A DNA stretch of 33,102 nt, from the NCBI GenBank assembly GCA_025331445.1, contig JAIWNE010000209.1:1-33102 (forward strand). The letters run 5' to 3'. A program made the translations under genes and the position numbers. Positions 1 to 10,556 of the stretch are shown here, piece by piece. Below the pieces are notes generated by a model. That model searched no databases. It saw only the letters and a list, made by a program, of their open reading frames with translations, and was not told where the DNA came from. The number at the start of each line of letters is the position of its first letter. Position 1 is the first letter of the stretch. The stretch comes from Blakeslea trispora. Its lineage: Eukaryota; Mucoromycota; Mucoromycetes; Mucorales; Choanephoraceae.

Positions 1-74
1 AGATCTAATACAAAAATCAGAATTGCTTGCACGTTCTTATTGGTTCTTTTGTTTTTTATCTCATGGTTTACTTA

Positions 75-480
75 GAGTATTTTCTCTTCAGTGCTTTAAG
101 TTTTTTATTTCCCATTTTTAAGAGATTTTCCCAATTATTTTGTGAACCTCATTCTCAATTTTTAAATTTCTCGTTTCCGAAAATATTCTCCAATTTTTTT
201 AGCTGTGATTTTTCAGGTCTTGATATTTTTTGAAGAAAAAAAGACAAGTCAATTTAAACTCCTCAGCATTAAGGAAATCGAGAAGCTGCAAAAACTTAAG
301 AAGACAAAAAAAAATTTAAAGAGCGAATTTTCTTTAAGCAGGTAGAAATCTAAATGGTTATAACTATATGAAAACAAACTCGTTTTGAATCCTGTAAGAA
401 GTTCTGAAAGTCCAAACAATATATCTAAATATCTATCAAAAAAAGTAGCAGCTTTTATCATTAAAATCAATACTTGGGTT
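75..480. repeat. R2 dispersed repeat, copy 1
   Basis: This AT-rich stretch recurs at about 3023-3445. Shared blocks include the run from 'tttatttcccattttta' through 'ctcgtttccgaaa' and 'gatttttcaggtct' to 'aaactcctcagcattaag', with scattered substitutions. No coding sequence is convincing in either copy; the open frames are short and not shared. The left boundary may lie before the window, since similarity fades near position 75. The family is not recognised. Seen: the repeat itself. Inferred: an old dispersed element. Confidence 0.75.
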
Positions 481-745
481 TGGGGTGCACCTAAGACCAT
501 GTTAACCGTGGATGACCACCGTACGTTGGTCAAGCATTCGGTGTAGTGGTACCGCCACTACACCCAAAAGGACGTCCACTGCTGCCAAATTTAGCGGTGG
601 ACGTCGGTTATTTGTACAGCAATTCGGCGTCCGCTGCACAAAAGTGATCGTAAAGTCCCACTGCAAGTCCACTGCAGGTCCACTGTTAGTTGGGACCCGA
701 CGATCACTGCTGTGGACTGGACAGATGAAATGCTTGCCATGTCCC
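480..745. other. GC-rich core of R2 with CCACTG motifs and a hairpin
   Basis: This island is much richer in G and C than its surroundings. It carries repeated variants of GTCCACTG (near 573, 655, 666 and 676) and the inverse GTGGAC (near 597 and 712). GGTGTAGTGG, TACCG, CCACTACACC near 540-564 forms a perfect 10-bp hairpin. R2 copy 2 has a shorter related core at about 3458-3535 that shares 'gcggtggacg', 'tgtacagc' and 'ggtgtagtg...ccaaaagg' but has lost the hairpin's second arm. Open frames exist on both strands (502-756 minus, 512-838 plus), but they look like products of GC richness and have no recognisable domain. Confidence 0.6.
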
Positions 746-3022
746 CAGTGGATCATACAGGGCGTCCGTCTTATTTACTTTAGCTTTGTGATTGGATATC
801 TTTTTCGAAGAATCTTTATTAATTGGCCATTTTTATAAATATACTCAAAAATTCTTTGTTTAATTGGCTTTACATTTGCTATTTTATTGAAATTGACATT
901 TCTAATTGGATGATATGGACTTCTTTACACAAATATACTTCTTTACAATTGGACTGTTTACAGTAAATATAGAGGATTAGAGGCTTAAAAAAGTGGCTTT
1001 TATTATAGAAAAAAACTTTTTTGATAGAAAATAATGGCTTCTTTATGGGGGAAAATACTAGGGGATTAGGTAAAAAAAAAAGCAATAATTCATTGATGTA
1101 GAGAATATGACCAGAAAAAAAACCGATAGAAATGGCAAATTGCTTCGAGAAAAAGCGATGACAAGAGCGATCAGAGTACAGACAAGAGCAATTCGAAATG
1201 AGACACAAACGCAACAGATAGACCATAAAAGCAGATGGAGAGAGACAGCAATTTTACATACAAAAGGCAGAAAGCAAACCACACAAGGAACAACCGAAAT
1301 TGAACTAAAACAACATCATCAGTTAAAAGCGAAATAACACAAAAAGAAATGACAAATGTACTTACAGACAATCCATGGTTAAAGGCAATACGAAAGCCAG
1401 TTTACCGTGTCAAAGGAGCATGCCAGCATTTGAAAGCCTAAAAAGAAAGCAATAAGTTATACTGAAATCATAGATTCTGATATCTTACTTACATTTAAAA
1501 AAGCCATCAACAGGGTCCTTGTAAATAATATCATTATTAAGCACAACTAGGCTCTAAACGAAAAAAGTACGTGAATAAAAAGAATTACAACATAGATGCT
1601 TATGAATAATTACCTCAAGTCATACAACAAAGTAAACGCATATCAATTAAAGACAAGAACTAAGTAAATGGAAGTAGACTATTAGTGGCTGGACTGAAGA
1701 AAAAAAAAGAAAAAGACTTACCTGTATACTTAAAAAAAAGTAATAAAAAAGAGAGAAAAAGGGAAAAGAAAGGAAAAAAGAAAAAAATTTCAACTTATTG
1801 ACAGCTTCCTATTTGGGTCTTGTCAATAACAAAAGAAAAAGAAGAGAGAGAGAAATATCACACTGACAGATTTTATTATTGAATCACCGACACAAGAATA
1901 AAATATCTGACTTTACTTAACCGTTAAAAAATCTATAAAAGCGACTAAGAGAGCGCTTCAAGTGCACTATAAGCATCCGGTAGTATGTCCCTTTAATATA
2001 GCTACAAACAGACACCTCTTTTCTTTTTTTTTGTGTCGAAAAAACGACATTAGACTTGTCGACATGGGCACGTATGAGTGCACTTTAAAAAAATAAAAAA
2101 TAAAGAGAAATAGCTCTATTCAATCTCAGCCAAAATCATACACACTTTTTTTTCTCTCTCTTGAATTTATTTATTTTTTTTATTACAAGTAGCCTCAACT
2201 CATACTTTATTTATCGTGCTAAAAGCAGATGAGACTTAGCGAGCTTATGTCATTTCAGCAATGCAGTATATTGAACACAGACATTCCAAGCGTGGACTCT
2301 GGTTTGGAAGTACAACGAAAAGAGAACAGTCAGGAAAGCTTTTAAGCTGCAAGTTGACTTCAATCTAAAAAAAGAAAAAAATACCAGACTGCTACTTTTT
2401 TCTTCTTCAGTACTAAGCCTGATCCTCATCATACATGCCAAGCAAAAGGTAAGTTACATTGCCGTGTTGTGAATCAGCTATGTCCTTTCTCTTTTTTGGT
2501 TTTGAAAAGAAGTGGACTACTTTATGAACGAGAAGCTCTTTTTTATGAATGGAATACACTTTTTCGCAATAAACAACGACTGTTTACGAGTTATTTTATG
2601 GATCAACCCTCTATTTACTTCTGTCTCAGTACATGAAAAGAAAGAATGTGGATTTTGGTATAAAATGAGCATATACAAGAGGAAAAAGATGTAAATGGAC
2701 TGTTGCAAGTTCTTACTTCTTATATTTTGACCTGTTAAGCTTGCAGAAATGGAACAGGAGAAAGGGGGTTTTAGAGTAGAGGCTTACCTTGAACGCACTA
2801 CTGGGTGATTTGGAACATGAGACCGAGATGAGTTTGCATGTTCTTCACAAAACTCTTTTTTTTTTGCTTTGATTTTTACAAGTTGACTTTTTTCCAAAGG
2901 TTTTTTTTTAGTATGTTTATCTTAGTGCGTTTATTTCAATGTGTTTATCTCAGTATCTTCTGCTTTAGATGCCTTTATTTAAGTGTCTTTTTTTCTTCAA
3001 GTTTTTTTGGCATTTAATTTTT
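746..3022. other. no gene seen; A/T-rich spacer with purine and pyrimidine tracts
   Basis: No protein or RNA gene is supported. The small open frames here (for example around 1107-1337 and 2512-2694) are low-complexity and overlap frames on the opposite strand. A nearly pure purine tract lies at about 1748-1787. It is followed by a 9-bp inverted repeat, TTATTGACA at 1795-1803 and TGTCAATAA at 1821-1829, that could fold. T-rich tracts fill 2850-3020 and lead into R2 copy 2. Confidence 0.5.
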
Positions 3023-3535
3023 GAGTGTCTCTTTTTTTCACTGCTTTAAGATTTTTATTTCCCATTTTTAAAAGATTTTCCCAATTATTTTGTGAGTCTT
3101 ATTCTCAATTTTTAATTTTCTCGTTTCCGAAATTATTTTCCAATTTTTTGAGCAGTGATTTTTCAGGTCTTTACATTTTTTGAAGAAAAAATGACAAGAC
3201 ATTTCAAACTCCTCAGCATTAAGAAAATCAAGTTGCTGTAAAATCTCAAGCAGAGAAAAAATCACTGCCAAAAAAATTCAAAGAGCGAAAATTCTTTAAG
3301 CAGTGAAATGATAGAAGAAATGTAAACGATAATAACTTTATAAAAATACATCCAAATTCAATTCTGTAAAAAGTTTTGGAAGCCTAGAAGATACATCTAA
3401 ATATCTGCCAAAAAAACAGCAACTTTTATAGTCAAAATCAAAAGTTGGAAATTTGACAGCGGTGGACGCCCAGTCCAACCCGGGTGTCCACTGTACAGCG
3501 GACCGGCATTTGGTGTAGTGCGCCAAAAGGTGTTA
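3023..3535. repeat. R2 dispersed repeat, copy 2, with truncated GC-rich core
   Basis: This is the second copy of the repeat at 75-480, in the same orientation. The AT-rich part aligns over about 400 bp. The GC-rich part (about 3458-3535) is shorter and rearranged relative to copy 1: it keeps 'gcggtggacg', 'gtgtccactgtacagcgg' and 'ggtgtagtg', then resumes at 'ccaaaagg' where copy 1 has the completed hairpin. A deletion between repeated motifs would explain this. No coding potential is seen. Confidence 0.7.
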
Positions 3536-3884
3536 AAAAGCAACATAAACAAACTAGACACACGTCAATGTCACCAATACTAGTACTGACAAGCGTAAAC
3601 AGCCAATCGAGGTTGAATACAACCTTCCGCATTTGTATAATCCAAATAAGAGAAGGTTTAAACCTCAAATATTGAACAAAAGAAGAAAGAAGATCAAACT
3701 AAACTCGTTACGTATAAGGAAGTTGCCTTTAGCGAAAGTCAGCTCGTTATTACATTCGTCAAGACATAAGGATCAATCAAGTTGAAGCGTGTAATTGATT
3801 GTTGCTTTATTTGAAATAGTATAGATATTTAGTATAGAATAGAAAAGTATAAAAGACCGTATTTTGGATAATTGTAAGCTCTTT

Positions 3885-3965
3885 ATCAAAGACTTATTAT
3901 CAAAATACAGGTAAAAGATAAATAAGAAAATAAATAAAGATCAAAGACTTATTATCAAAATACAG
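3885..3965. repeat. 26-bp direct repeat upstream of the tRNA gene
   Basis: The 26-bp sequence beginning 'atcaaagacttattatc' and ending 'aatacag' occurs identically at 3885-3910 and 3940-3965, a 55-bp period. A TATA-like 'gtataaaag' lies near 3848-3856. The arrangement resembles remnants of a retroelement LTR upstream of a tRNA gene, but I found no TG...CA ends or target duplication, so that reading is only a guess. The region 3536-3884 holds no gene I can support. Confidence 0.6.
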
Positions 3966-4075
3966 TTGACTACGTCAAGCTTTTCCAGTGATCTTATTGG
4001 CTCAAAAGCTCTACTTTAGTCACGTGACCGCGTTTATAAAAAATAACAAAATATTAAGACGACATTAATATGTGC

Positions 4076-4147
4076 TCTTCGGTAGTATAGTGGTGAGTAT
4101 CCCCGCCTGTCACGCGGGAGACCGGGGTTCAATTCCCCGCCGGAGAG
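4076..4147 (+). tRNA. tRNA-Asp (anticodon GTC)
   Basis: This is a 72-nt cloverleaf. The acceptor stem TCTTCGG (4076-4082) pairs with CCGGAGA (4140-4146) with one G-T pair, and the discriminator base is G4147. The anticodon stem CCCGC (4102-4106) pairs with GCGGG (4114-4118) around the loop CTGTCAC, giving anticodon GTC at 4109-4111. The T arm carries the classic GGTTCAATTCC. Internal A and B boxes are present, so RNA polymerase III should transcribe it. It closely resembles fungal tRNA-Asp genes known to me. There is no intron and no encoded CCA. It is the only gene in the window with no visible defect. Confidence 0.97.
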
Positions 4148-4154
4148 TTTTTTT
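4148..4154 (+). terminator. RNA polymerase III terminator
   Basis: A run of seven T residues begins directly after the discriminator base of tRNA-Asp. This is the usual Pol III stop signal. Confidence 0.9.
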
Positions 4155-5007
4155 GTTGTTATTGCAGGCTTAAATTTTTAAGTGTGGTGCTAGAGAACAA
4201 AAAATAGTGGTACAGGACAATGGATATTTTTTGCAGTAATTTGAGAAAGAGAACAAATAGATATAACAGAGCAATCAGGCAGCAAGGTTATAAGTAATGG
4301 GCATCAGGTTTTAATTCGTCCGACTAGAGATATCAGTAAGGTAAAAAGAAGAGATGTAATAAATGAATACAATGATCTGTAATAAGTATCAAGGGAACTA
4401 ATAACAATATGTGGATTCAGGTACTGAATATGTCAAATCACAACTAGGCGTAAAGTAAATAAGAGAATTATAAGTTGAGTTTATTATTAAGAAAAGATTA
4501 AAGAGTTTATACACTGTTCTAAAAGAAGTCATGTTGGACTTGCAAACTAATAATTTAAACAGTCAAGTTAATGAGTCATCATGTATGGATTATTAATACA
4601 TGCCTAATAGTTCTATTTATTATGATATGAAAAGTCAGAGAAGGATTCAAATAAAGTTGTTATGTAATAAGAGATCAAGAGGAGCTGTCAAATGAGTATA
4701 ATACCCAGACACACCCAGCGATTTTTTTTCGATTTCGAACCTCATTTGATAAAAAGGTGAAAGTTGCCTTATAGGGAATTGACAAAATCTGGGGGTTTTC
4801 TCTCACCCCTCAATGAGCAAAAACACATTCGTTTTTGGGTTAACGAGCTCCTCATTCTCCCCCCTTTAAATGAGCACGCCAATTTTCCTTTCTGGCTAGA
4901 TGCGATTAAACGCCCAATGACATATAAATGTGGCTCATATTATAGAAATAATATCTAAAAAAATAATTAGATAAAAATCAGCGACGTGATCGCTTGAAAG
5001 TCTTGGG
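4155..5007. other. no gene seen between tRNA and heptamer array
   Basis: The sequence is AT-rich with frequent stops in all frames. One 64-codon open frame at 4764-4958 has no ATG start, no recognisable domain and no supporting context, and covers the imperfectly repeated 'cccctcaatgagca' / 'ccctttaaatgagca'. I do not call it a gene. Confidence 0.5.
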
Positions 5008-5077
5008 TAGGCACTAGGCAATACGCACTAGGTATTGGGCAATACATAATAGGCAGTAGGCAGTAGACAATAAGCAA
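5008..5077 (+). repeat. degenerate 7-bp tandem array (TAGGCAN, about 10 units)
   Basis: Ten consecutive 7-bp units can be read without a break: TAGGCAC, TAGGCAA, TACGCAC, TAGGTAT, TGGGCAA, TACATAA, TAGGCAG, TAGGCAG, TAGACAA, TAAGCAA. The period is exact while the units have diverged, so it looks like an old minisatellite. The following 5078-5511 is AT-rich and has no gene I can support. Confidence 0.85.
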
Positions 5078-5511
5078 CCGATAGCAAGCTTATCATATAA
5101 TGAAAGAGCTACAAATTCCAAGCCAAAAATCACGCGTATACACCCAGAAAGAAGAAGTAAACTTTTTAATTTTAAAGTAGATAAAAGATTTGCTCATCAA
5201 TAATAGCTTACCTTCGCTTAAAGCAATAAAACTGAGACGTACTCTTACCTACGCGATGTAAAAGATGAAGTTAGTAATGTGCGGACGCAAAGAATATTCA
5301 ACTTGTTGATTTGCCCTAAGAACTATACAAGATGTAAACCGTTTCTTTCACATCTAAACGAAGTAAATGCTACTAAACAGATTAGAATAAGCTGAAGTGT
5401 TGGTAAATACCTTTTTGAAAGCAATGAAAGGAGAATTTATAACTAAAGAAGAAGCTACATCAATTAAAATGTGTAATTTTGTAAAAAGTAAGGTGTTTAC
5501 CCTAGAGAGCT

Positions 5512-5617
5512 AAGAAGAAAGAAGAAAGAAGAAAGAAGAAAGAAGAAAGAAGAAAGAAGAAAGAAGAAAGAAGAAAGAAGAAAGAAGAAAGAAGAAAGAA
5601 GAAAGAAGAAAGAAGAA
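5512..5617 (+). repeat. (GAAGAAA)n microsatellite, about 15 units
   Basis: Perfect GAAGAAA units run from 5514 to 5611, with a partial unit to 5617, giving a pure purine strand of about 105 bp. Unlike the older array at 5008-5077 there is no divergence between units, so it is either young or actively homogenised by replication slippage. Confidence 0.97.
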
Positions 5618-5797
5618 CAAAAAAAAAGGAATAACGCCTAGTTAAAAAAATCGTACTGAAAAATTTCCATGGTCACTTAAATAATTTATTTTTTTAAGTC
5701 CCATTTTCTTTCTCTATCTTTCATTTTTACTGTAAAGTGACTGAAAAGAAAGATAAAGACAATCTTACGACTACTAGGGGGAAGTTTAACCTTTATT

Positions 5798-5847
5798 GGG
5801 TGGACGTAAATGAAGCCGAAAACGGCTTTTAAGCCACTTTCGGCTTC
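5798..5847 (+). repeat. piggyBac left inverted end with subterminal hairpin
   Basis: GGGTGGACGTAA is followed at about 5812-5847 by GAAGCCGAAA ... TTTCGGCTTC, a perfect 10-bp inverted repeat whose interior contains a second palindrome, GGCTTTTAAGCC. The motif AAGCCACTTTCGGCTTC (5831-5847) recurs near the right end. It is probably the transposase-binding region. Confidence 0.8.
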
Positions 5848-6052
5848 ATTTTCACCCGCATATTTTACATAATAAAAAGTTGCATGAAGAATTTAATAAG
5901 TGAACGCATATCACTTTCAGTTAAGAAAAATCGTAGGATGATGTTAGAATTGAATTTGGATGACCTTTTGTTAACAAAATTTTTCGTCGATTCTTTATTT
6001 TTTTTTTTCAATTTCATTTTCTATTTCCATTGAATTTTATTAAAAACCCGCG

Positions 6053-8100
6053 ATGTCTCGCAATCAAAACCCCGCTTTAAACGAAAGAGTATCCGCCAAT
6101 GCTAGCTATTTAATAGGAACTGAAGTTGCCAGATTGTTGGAAGCAACTCACGACTTCAGACAACCAGGTTCTCGTCTTTTTGGAACCATTTGTAGCCGTG
6201 TTGAAGAAGGTAACAAGGTATTTTACGGCATTGAGTTTAATGCACTCAATGACCGCCAAATTCAGTTGAGTGCAGCATGTATCTCCACCAGGTTTGTTGA
6301 AAAGACACCTGTTGAAGCTCAGATTGCTGCTGAATTCAGTAGACAAGCTGCTGTGTCTATCAATGCTGCAGCCTTTAATGATGGGCTTCTTTAAAAAGCA
6401 GCTCATCATCAAGCGAAGAGGAAGTTTCTTCAAACGAAACTGTCAACGTCGACAGCGAATGGGTCGAGCAGAAAGTTGTCTTCGACGCAAGATCAACAAG
6501 TGGTGCTTCATTCGTCGGAAAGAGCAAGATGAACATGGAGAACAGCCGAGTTGCTTTGCCCGCCGAGTACTTTTTGCGCTCTTTGCCCCAAAAGCACTTT
6601 CTTGCTTTGATCGACAAGATCAACACTAGTGCAAGAAGCGCTTATCCAGGTTGGGCGGAGATAAACTGGAACGGATTCATGCTTTTGATTACGACGTGTC
6701 TTATTATGACAATGTTTTCCAACGCTGATTTGGAATTGTTTTGGGGAAAGAGTGAAAGTCCTTTTGGTTTCAACTTTACCTTTGCTGAATTCATGACCAT
6801 TGAGAGATTCAGAAGTTTGACCTCTATGTTTACGTTCGAGATTCCTTACATTGCAAAGCGAGTCATATGTTTTGTTTGATTGCAAAAGTACTTAATGTGA
6901 TTGTTGCAGCTAAAAAGAGGATTCGTTGTATCAGCTTCGTCGATTCATCGCTGCATACAACGACAATTTAGTCCAAGCAATGGTACCAGGAAAATACTTG
7001 TGCGTAGATGAAAGCATGAACCAGTGGCTCGGTAAAGGCATGCCTAACGTGGTGAAGATCCCAAGAAAGCCCCACTCAATTGGTCAAGAGTACAAAACCT
7101 CGGCCAATTGCGAGACTTTCTGTATTCTAAGATTGGATCCCGTTGGCGACAAGACCGTTTGACGATTTGAGTCGCAAGGTATTCTGAAAACTATAGCGAC
7201 GGTCTTGCGCCTTACTGAGCCTTGGTTCTATTCTGGTAGAACCATAGTTGGTGGTTCTCTTTTTGGTTTGCCAGCTATGGCAAGAAGATTACTTAATGAA
7301 GGTCTGTATTCTATAATGCAGGTCGAGAAGAGAATGTACTGGCCTCGTGGGAGGCCCCGGGATAATTTGGCTGCTGCTCTTGTTGATAACTTTAGTGCCA
7401 AGGTCAGCAAAAGGGCTAGACAAGGTGATATCTTTGTATGCGTCTACAAAGATATCAAGCCTAGGGCCTTGGTCGCTAGCTGTGGTCTCACCAAGAATGG
7501 CAGCCAAATCACACGAAGAATAAAAGACGGCTAGTTAAAGTCTTACAACAGACCACTTGTGTTTGATGAATACTCGGCAAACAAAGGTATATAAAAAAGT
7601 GATTGTTTGATGATAAAATTTTAAAAATTTAAATAGGGGCCTTTGACAATGCCAACAACCGGAGAGATTACATGGCCTGTTTCCATGATGCAATGAAGAG
7701 TGACCGGTCCATGATTCGTTGCTTGGCTTTCTTTCTTGGTGTTGCTGAGGCAACCGCCTTTTCGATATACACCGCCTTCTCCAAGAAAGGAAAGGGGATG
7801 ACGCATGGTGAGTTTTGGTGGAAACTTTGCGTCTCGCTCCTGTCACACTTGACACAGGGTGAAGAGGAACCCTCTGGAAACTACAGCCAGCCGGTCGTAA
7901 CTCGTTCAATGCTTCTAGGGGGTCAGAATGTACCTCACTATCCCGTGTCAATAGGTGAAAAGAGACGCAGGCTTTGCAAGAAGTGCAAGTGTCGGACTTC
8001 GTACCGCTGCAAATGCGATGAAAATTTGTCTTTGTGCTTTGTCTGCTGTGCCGTTCATATCGAAGAAAAAACGATTGAACGGTATCAGAAAAATCTTTAA
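6053..8100 (+). pseudogene. piggyBac transposase (DDE_Tnp_1_7-like), inactivated
   Basis: The reading starts at ATG 6053 (MSRNQNPALNERV...). The first about 113 codons form an N-terminal segment of unknown fold. A -1 shift at about 6389-6394 leads into an S/E-rich linker and then the transposase body (about 6529-6861), 'PGWAEINWNGF' onward. A catalytic-region signature follows, 'YLCVDESMNQWLG' (about 6989-7030), then 'EPWFYSGRTIVGGSLFG' (7218-7268) and, after a phase-1 intron at 7587-7636, 'AFDNANNRRDYM'. The C-terminus is the cysteine-rich piggyBac tail, 'LCKKCKC...YRCKC...LCFVCC' (about 7972-8050). A further disruption lies at 6862-6919, where an intron is likely but the junction does not keep frame. 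In-frame stops at 7160 (TGA) and 7532 (TAG) confirm it is dead. Confidence 0.85.
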
Positions 8101-8175
8101 ATGAAGCTCTATTATTTGTGATATATTGACGCATTTTTGATAACTTTATGTTTAACCTATAGGTTGACAAAAATG

Positions 8176-8206
8176 AAGCCACTTTCGGCTTCTAGAATTT
8201 ACGTCC
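8176..8206 (-). repeat. inner copy of the piggyBac right end
   Basis: AAGCCACTTTCGGCTTC (8176-8192) is followed by 'tagaattTACGTCC' (to 8206). Read on the minus strand this gives GGACGTAAA, then GAAGCCGAAAGTGGC, the same order as in the left end. It lies about 185 bp inside the outer right end, so the element has two candidate right termini. Confidence 0.65.
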
Positions 8207-8356
8207 TACAAGCGAAATTGAATGATCAGAGCTGACAGAAAACATCTCGTAAAAAGCTGAAAATCGTACACAATGCAATTGATATGTGAAGATTTTGATC
8301 TACAAAGTTTTAGGCTTGTAACTTTATAATGATACAAGTTATGCTATTTCAAAGTA

Positions 8357-8391
8357 AAGCCGAAAGTGGCTTTTCGGAGTTACGTCCACCC
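8357..8391 (-). repeat. outer piggyBac right inverted end
   Basis: AAGCCGAAAGTGGCTT (8357-8372) is the inverted copy of the subterminal motif. TTACGTCCACCC (8380-8391) is the exact reverse complement of the left terminal GGGTGGACGTAA. Confidence 0.8.
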
Positions 8392-8403
8392 ATTATACAA
8401 CAA

Positions 8404-9290
8404 AATATAGGTACAAGTTCAAATAAGATATTAAAATGGGACTAACTTATTTGTGCAGTTTATGACGATATGGTTTTCCTAAGAAATACCATGCCGAAAG
8501 ACATCTAAGAACATGCAACTTAAGTGAAGAAGGAGGAGTGATTGTTATTCGAGAGTGTGGAATTCGAACACATTCATTTAGGAAGTCACTTAGAAGTCCG
8601 ACTGTGATGATCTGACCTTAATAAACTATATATCTTTATCTTTACATATAAAATACATACACATCTATACCGGTTCAATCATTAATAAAGAAACATGATC
8701 CTGACATGTTTTCAAGAACAGAAATCATAATCTGAAATCGAATAAGTAAAAATTCTTATAATAATAAACTCAATACAACTACTCCTGTCAACATGAATTA
8801 CTCTAACATAATAAACATATCACATATACTTTATAATGCACGACAACATACAACACAACATATAAAATATATCACAGCAATATACAAACTATTTATAAAT
8901 ATCCAAGATACAAATCATACACTTCAACTCCGTAATTTACAGTATGACAGAATTTGACAATCAGCTAGTGAACCCTGAATGTTTCCAATCGAAGAATTTG
9001 ACATAAAAACAATAACTGTCATTTTACTTATACAGCAAGTGAATCTTAAAGAAGCAATTACAAGATCTTTCTCAGAATGAAATCAAGGATAAACCATTAT
9101 TCAGTCCACTCATATAAATACTCTTGTAAAAATTAGAATAGATAGAACTCTCTCTTACTTTTCATTCCTAAATAAATCGTATAACCCGTTTCAAAGTATT
9201 TCCTCTTTGACTCCATCCTAATATCTATCAATATTTCACACCGACTATATTACAGAAGTTTCTTACTGTGTTAAACACTTTTTCTGTTCA
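8404..9290. other. no gene seen; possible LTR upstream of gag
   Basis: About 890 bp of strongly AT-rich sequence with no usable open frame. Its right end runs into a TATA box and the gag-like pseudogene, so part of it may be an LTR or 5' leader of that element. I could not find LTR ends or a second copy in the window. Confidence 0.4.
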
Positions 9291-9292
9291 CC

Positions 9293-9300
9293 TATATAAA
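9293..9300 (+). promoter_or_regulatory. TATA box upstream of gag
   Basis: TATATAAA lies 99 bp upstream of the first ATG of the gag-like frame (9399) in an otherwise non-coding stretch. It fits an LTR-type core promoter. Confidence 0.5.
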
Positions 9301-9398
9301 GGCCTCAATTTTGCCTCGTTCAGTTTGTGGTTAGCATTCATATCTTTTATCCCCGAAACAAATACCACATTTCTTTGAATGAATACATACATTACAGG

Positions 9399-10556
9399 AT
9401 GAACACTACTATTGAAGTAAGCACTGGGAAAAAAGGACAAGCCACCACCCCTGTCAACCCTGTCCTGATATCTCTCAGAGCCTTGCGCAAAGTGCAGGTT
9501 AAAGCTGCTGCCCTGGCTCAAGAGTATGAGGACTCGTGCGACGCCAGGAATCCTGACATGGAACCAGAAGTGAAGGCCGCTGCCGCATTCACGCAAGCTC
9601 GCTCTTTGAAAGCCTTTTGTCATAAATGCTTTCATTAGGTACCCAAATTTCAGAAACAACAATCTAGGGGATCTACTCAACTCAAGATCCAAGAGATGCC
9701 CTGTCTTTTGGGGGCCACAGAGAAAGCAAAGGGAAACAACGGGGGAGTATTTCGCAATCTGGAGTTGTTTGCTGAACAACTTGAAAGATATGCTTTAAGT
9801 CAAGGCATCAATCGAGACAGCGAGCATCACAAGTGCATGCCCTCCCTGTTGGGTGAAGATTTCAGGGAACATTACGGGCAATAGATGAAAGTAGCCGAAG
9901 CCCAAAGCATAAAAGTGTCTTGGGAGACGGTGAAGTTGTGGCTCTCGGAGTACATGAACACTCTCAAAGATAGAGTTGCAAACATTACAGCTATGATGAG
10001 ACTTGTAGTCCTAAGGGATGAAAACATTGCTGCATTTGCAGAACGCTGGTTGGAAGTTTTTTCCAAAATGGATTTGGACAAGATGTCTAAAGACGAAATC
10101 TTGTTCGTTGCTACGTGCAACAACTTTTCTCAAGAGTGAAGAACTACGCGTTTTCGCTTAATCAGCAGCAATCCTGAGAACATCATGGGAAAGAGCTTGC
10201 GAGAAATGATCTTGTGGTTTCACTGCTTGGATTTGCTCATGAGCACCAAGCGTAGAGCTGACAGTGAGAATGTTGAGCGCTCACCCAAATTGGAAAAGTT
10301 GAGCTCTAGAGCTAATGGCATAGGAGCTTCCAAGTGGGCAGATTACGCCAAGAAAAACAGTCTAAGTAAACCTTGCTGTGGTGTTTGGGGTTGTAGTGAT
10401 ATAAAAGATATTGTAGACAAAATAGAGCAAGACAAAGATAATACTTTGAAAATGTTTGTAGTGTTTTATTTCTTGTTAAAATTGGAAGAAGAGTTTCATA
10501 AGTTATCACTACAACCACTATTTATACATGTCATAGTTGTTTACAGCTTGTACTAA
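9399..10556 (+). pseudogene. Ty3-type Gag-like protein with three in-frame stops
   Basis: One reading frame runs from ATG 9399 (MNTTIEVSTGKK...) to TAA 10554, interrupted only by TAG 9636, TAG 9882 and TGA 10137. No frameshift is needed. The middle part resembles a retrotransposon Gag capsid: 'VFRNLELFAEQLERYALSQG' (about 9750-9800), 'SWETVKLWLSEYM' (about 9918-9956), and 'FAERWLEVFSKMDLDKMSKD' (about 10035-10094). The later 'KWADYAKKNS' (about 10335) is where a zinc knuckle would be expected, but only a garbled CCGVWGC follows. No pol is attached. The pol remnant at 15466 has the same orientation and begins with a zinc knuckle, so the two may be halves of one split element. Family call is by motif layout. 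Confidence 0.65.

Larger units (their letters stand above)
5786..8403 (+). mobile_element. decayed piggyBac-family element
   Basis: The element is bounded by matching inverted ends: GGGTGGACGTAA at 5798-5809 and TTACGTCCACCC at 8380-8391. A TTAA, the piggyBac target, sits at 5786-5789, eight bases outside the left end. The equivalent right position (8400-8403) reads ACAA, so the right TTAA is either mutated or not preserved. The interior encodes a piggyBac-like transposase with frameshift and stop defects. Both ends carry copies of a subterminal motif AAGCCACTTTCGGCTTC, and the right end is duplicated. The assignment to piggyBac rests on the transposase motifs; the exact element limits are inferred. 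Confidence 0.8.

Noticed and set aside
502..838. Overlapping open frames on both strands in the GC-rich R2 core
   Set aside because: Two long frames on opposite strands in a GC-rich, motif-repeated island are expected by composition. There is no domain, and the frames are not kept in R2 copy 2.
1107..1337. Basic, T/R/K-rich 76-codon frame
   Set aside because: Low complexity, purine-rich DNA, overlapped by long frames on the other strand, and no promoter or homologous feature recognised.
3680..3966. Solo LTR upstream of tRNA-Asp
   Set aside because: A TATA-like box and the 26-bp repeats are suggestive, but no TG...CA termini or duplication could be found.
5008..5617. CRISPR-like or telomeric array
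   Set aside because: There are no spacers between repeats, the units are 7 bp, and neither matches a telomere motif; they are simple tandem repeats.
9399..10556. Stop-codon reassignment or readthrough in gag
   Set aside because: The single frame with three stops is tempting, but neighbouring elements carry both TAG/TGA/TAA stops and frameshifts, and normal terminal stops are used, so decay is simpler.
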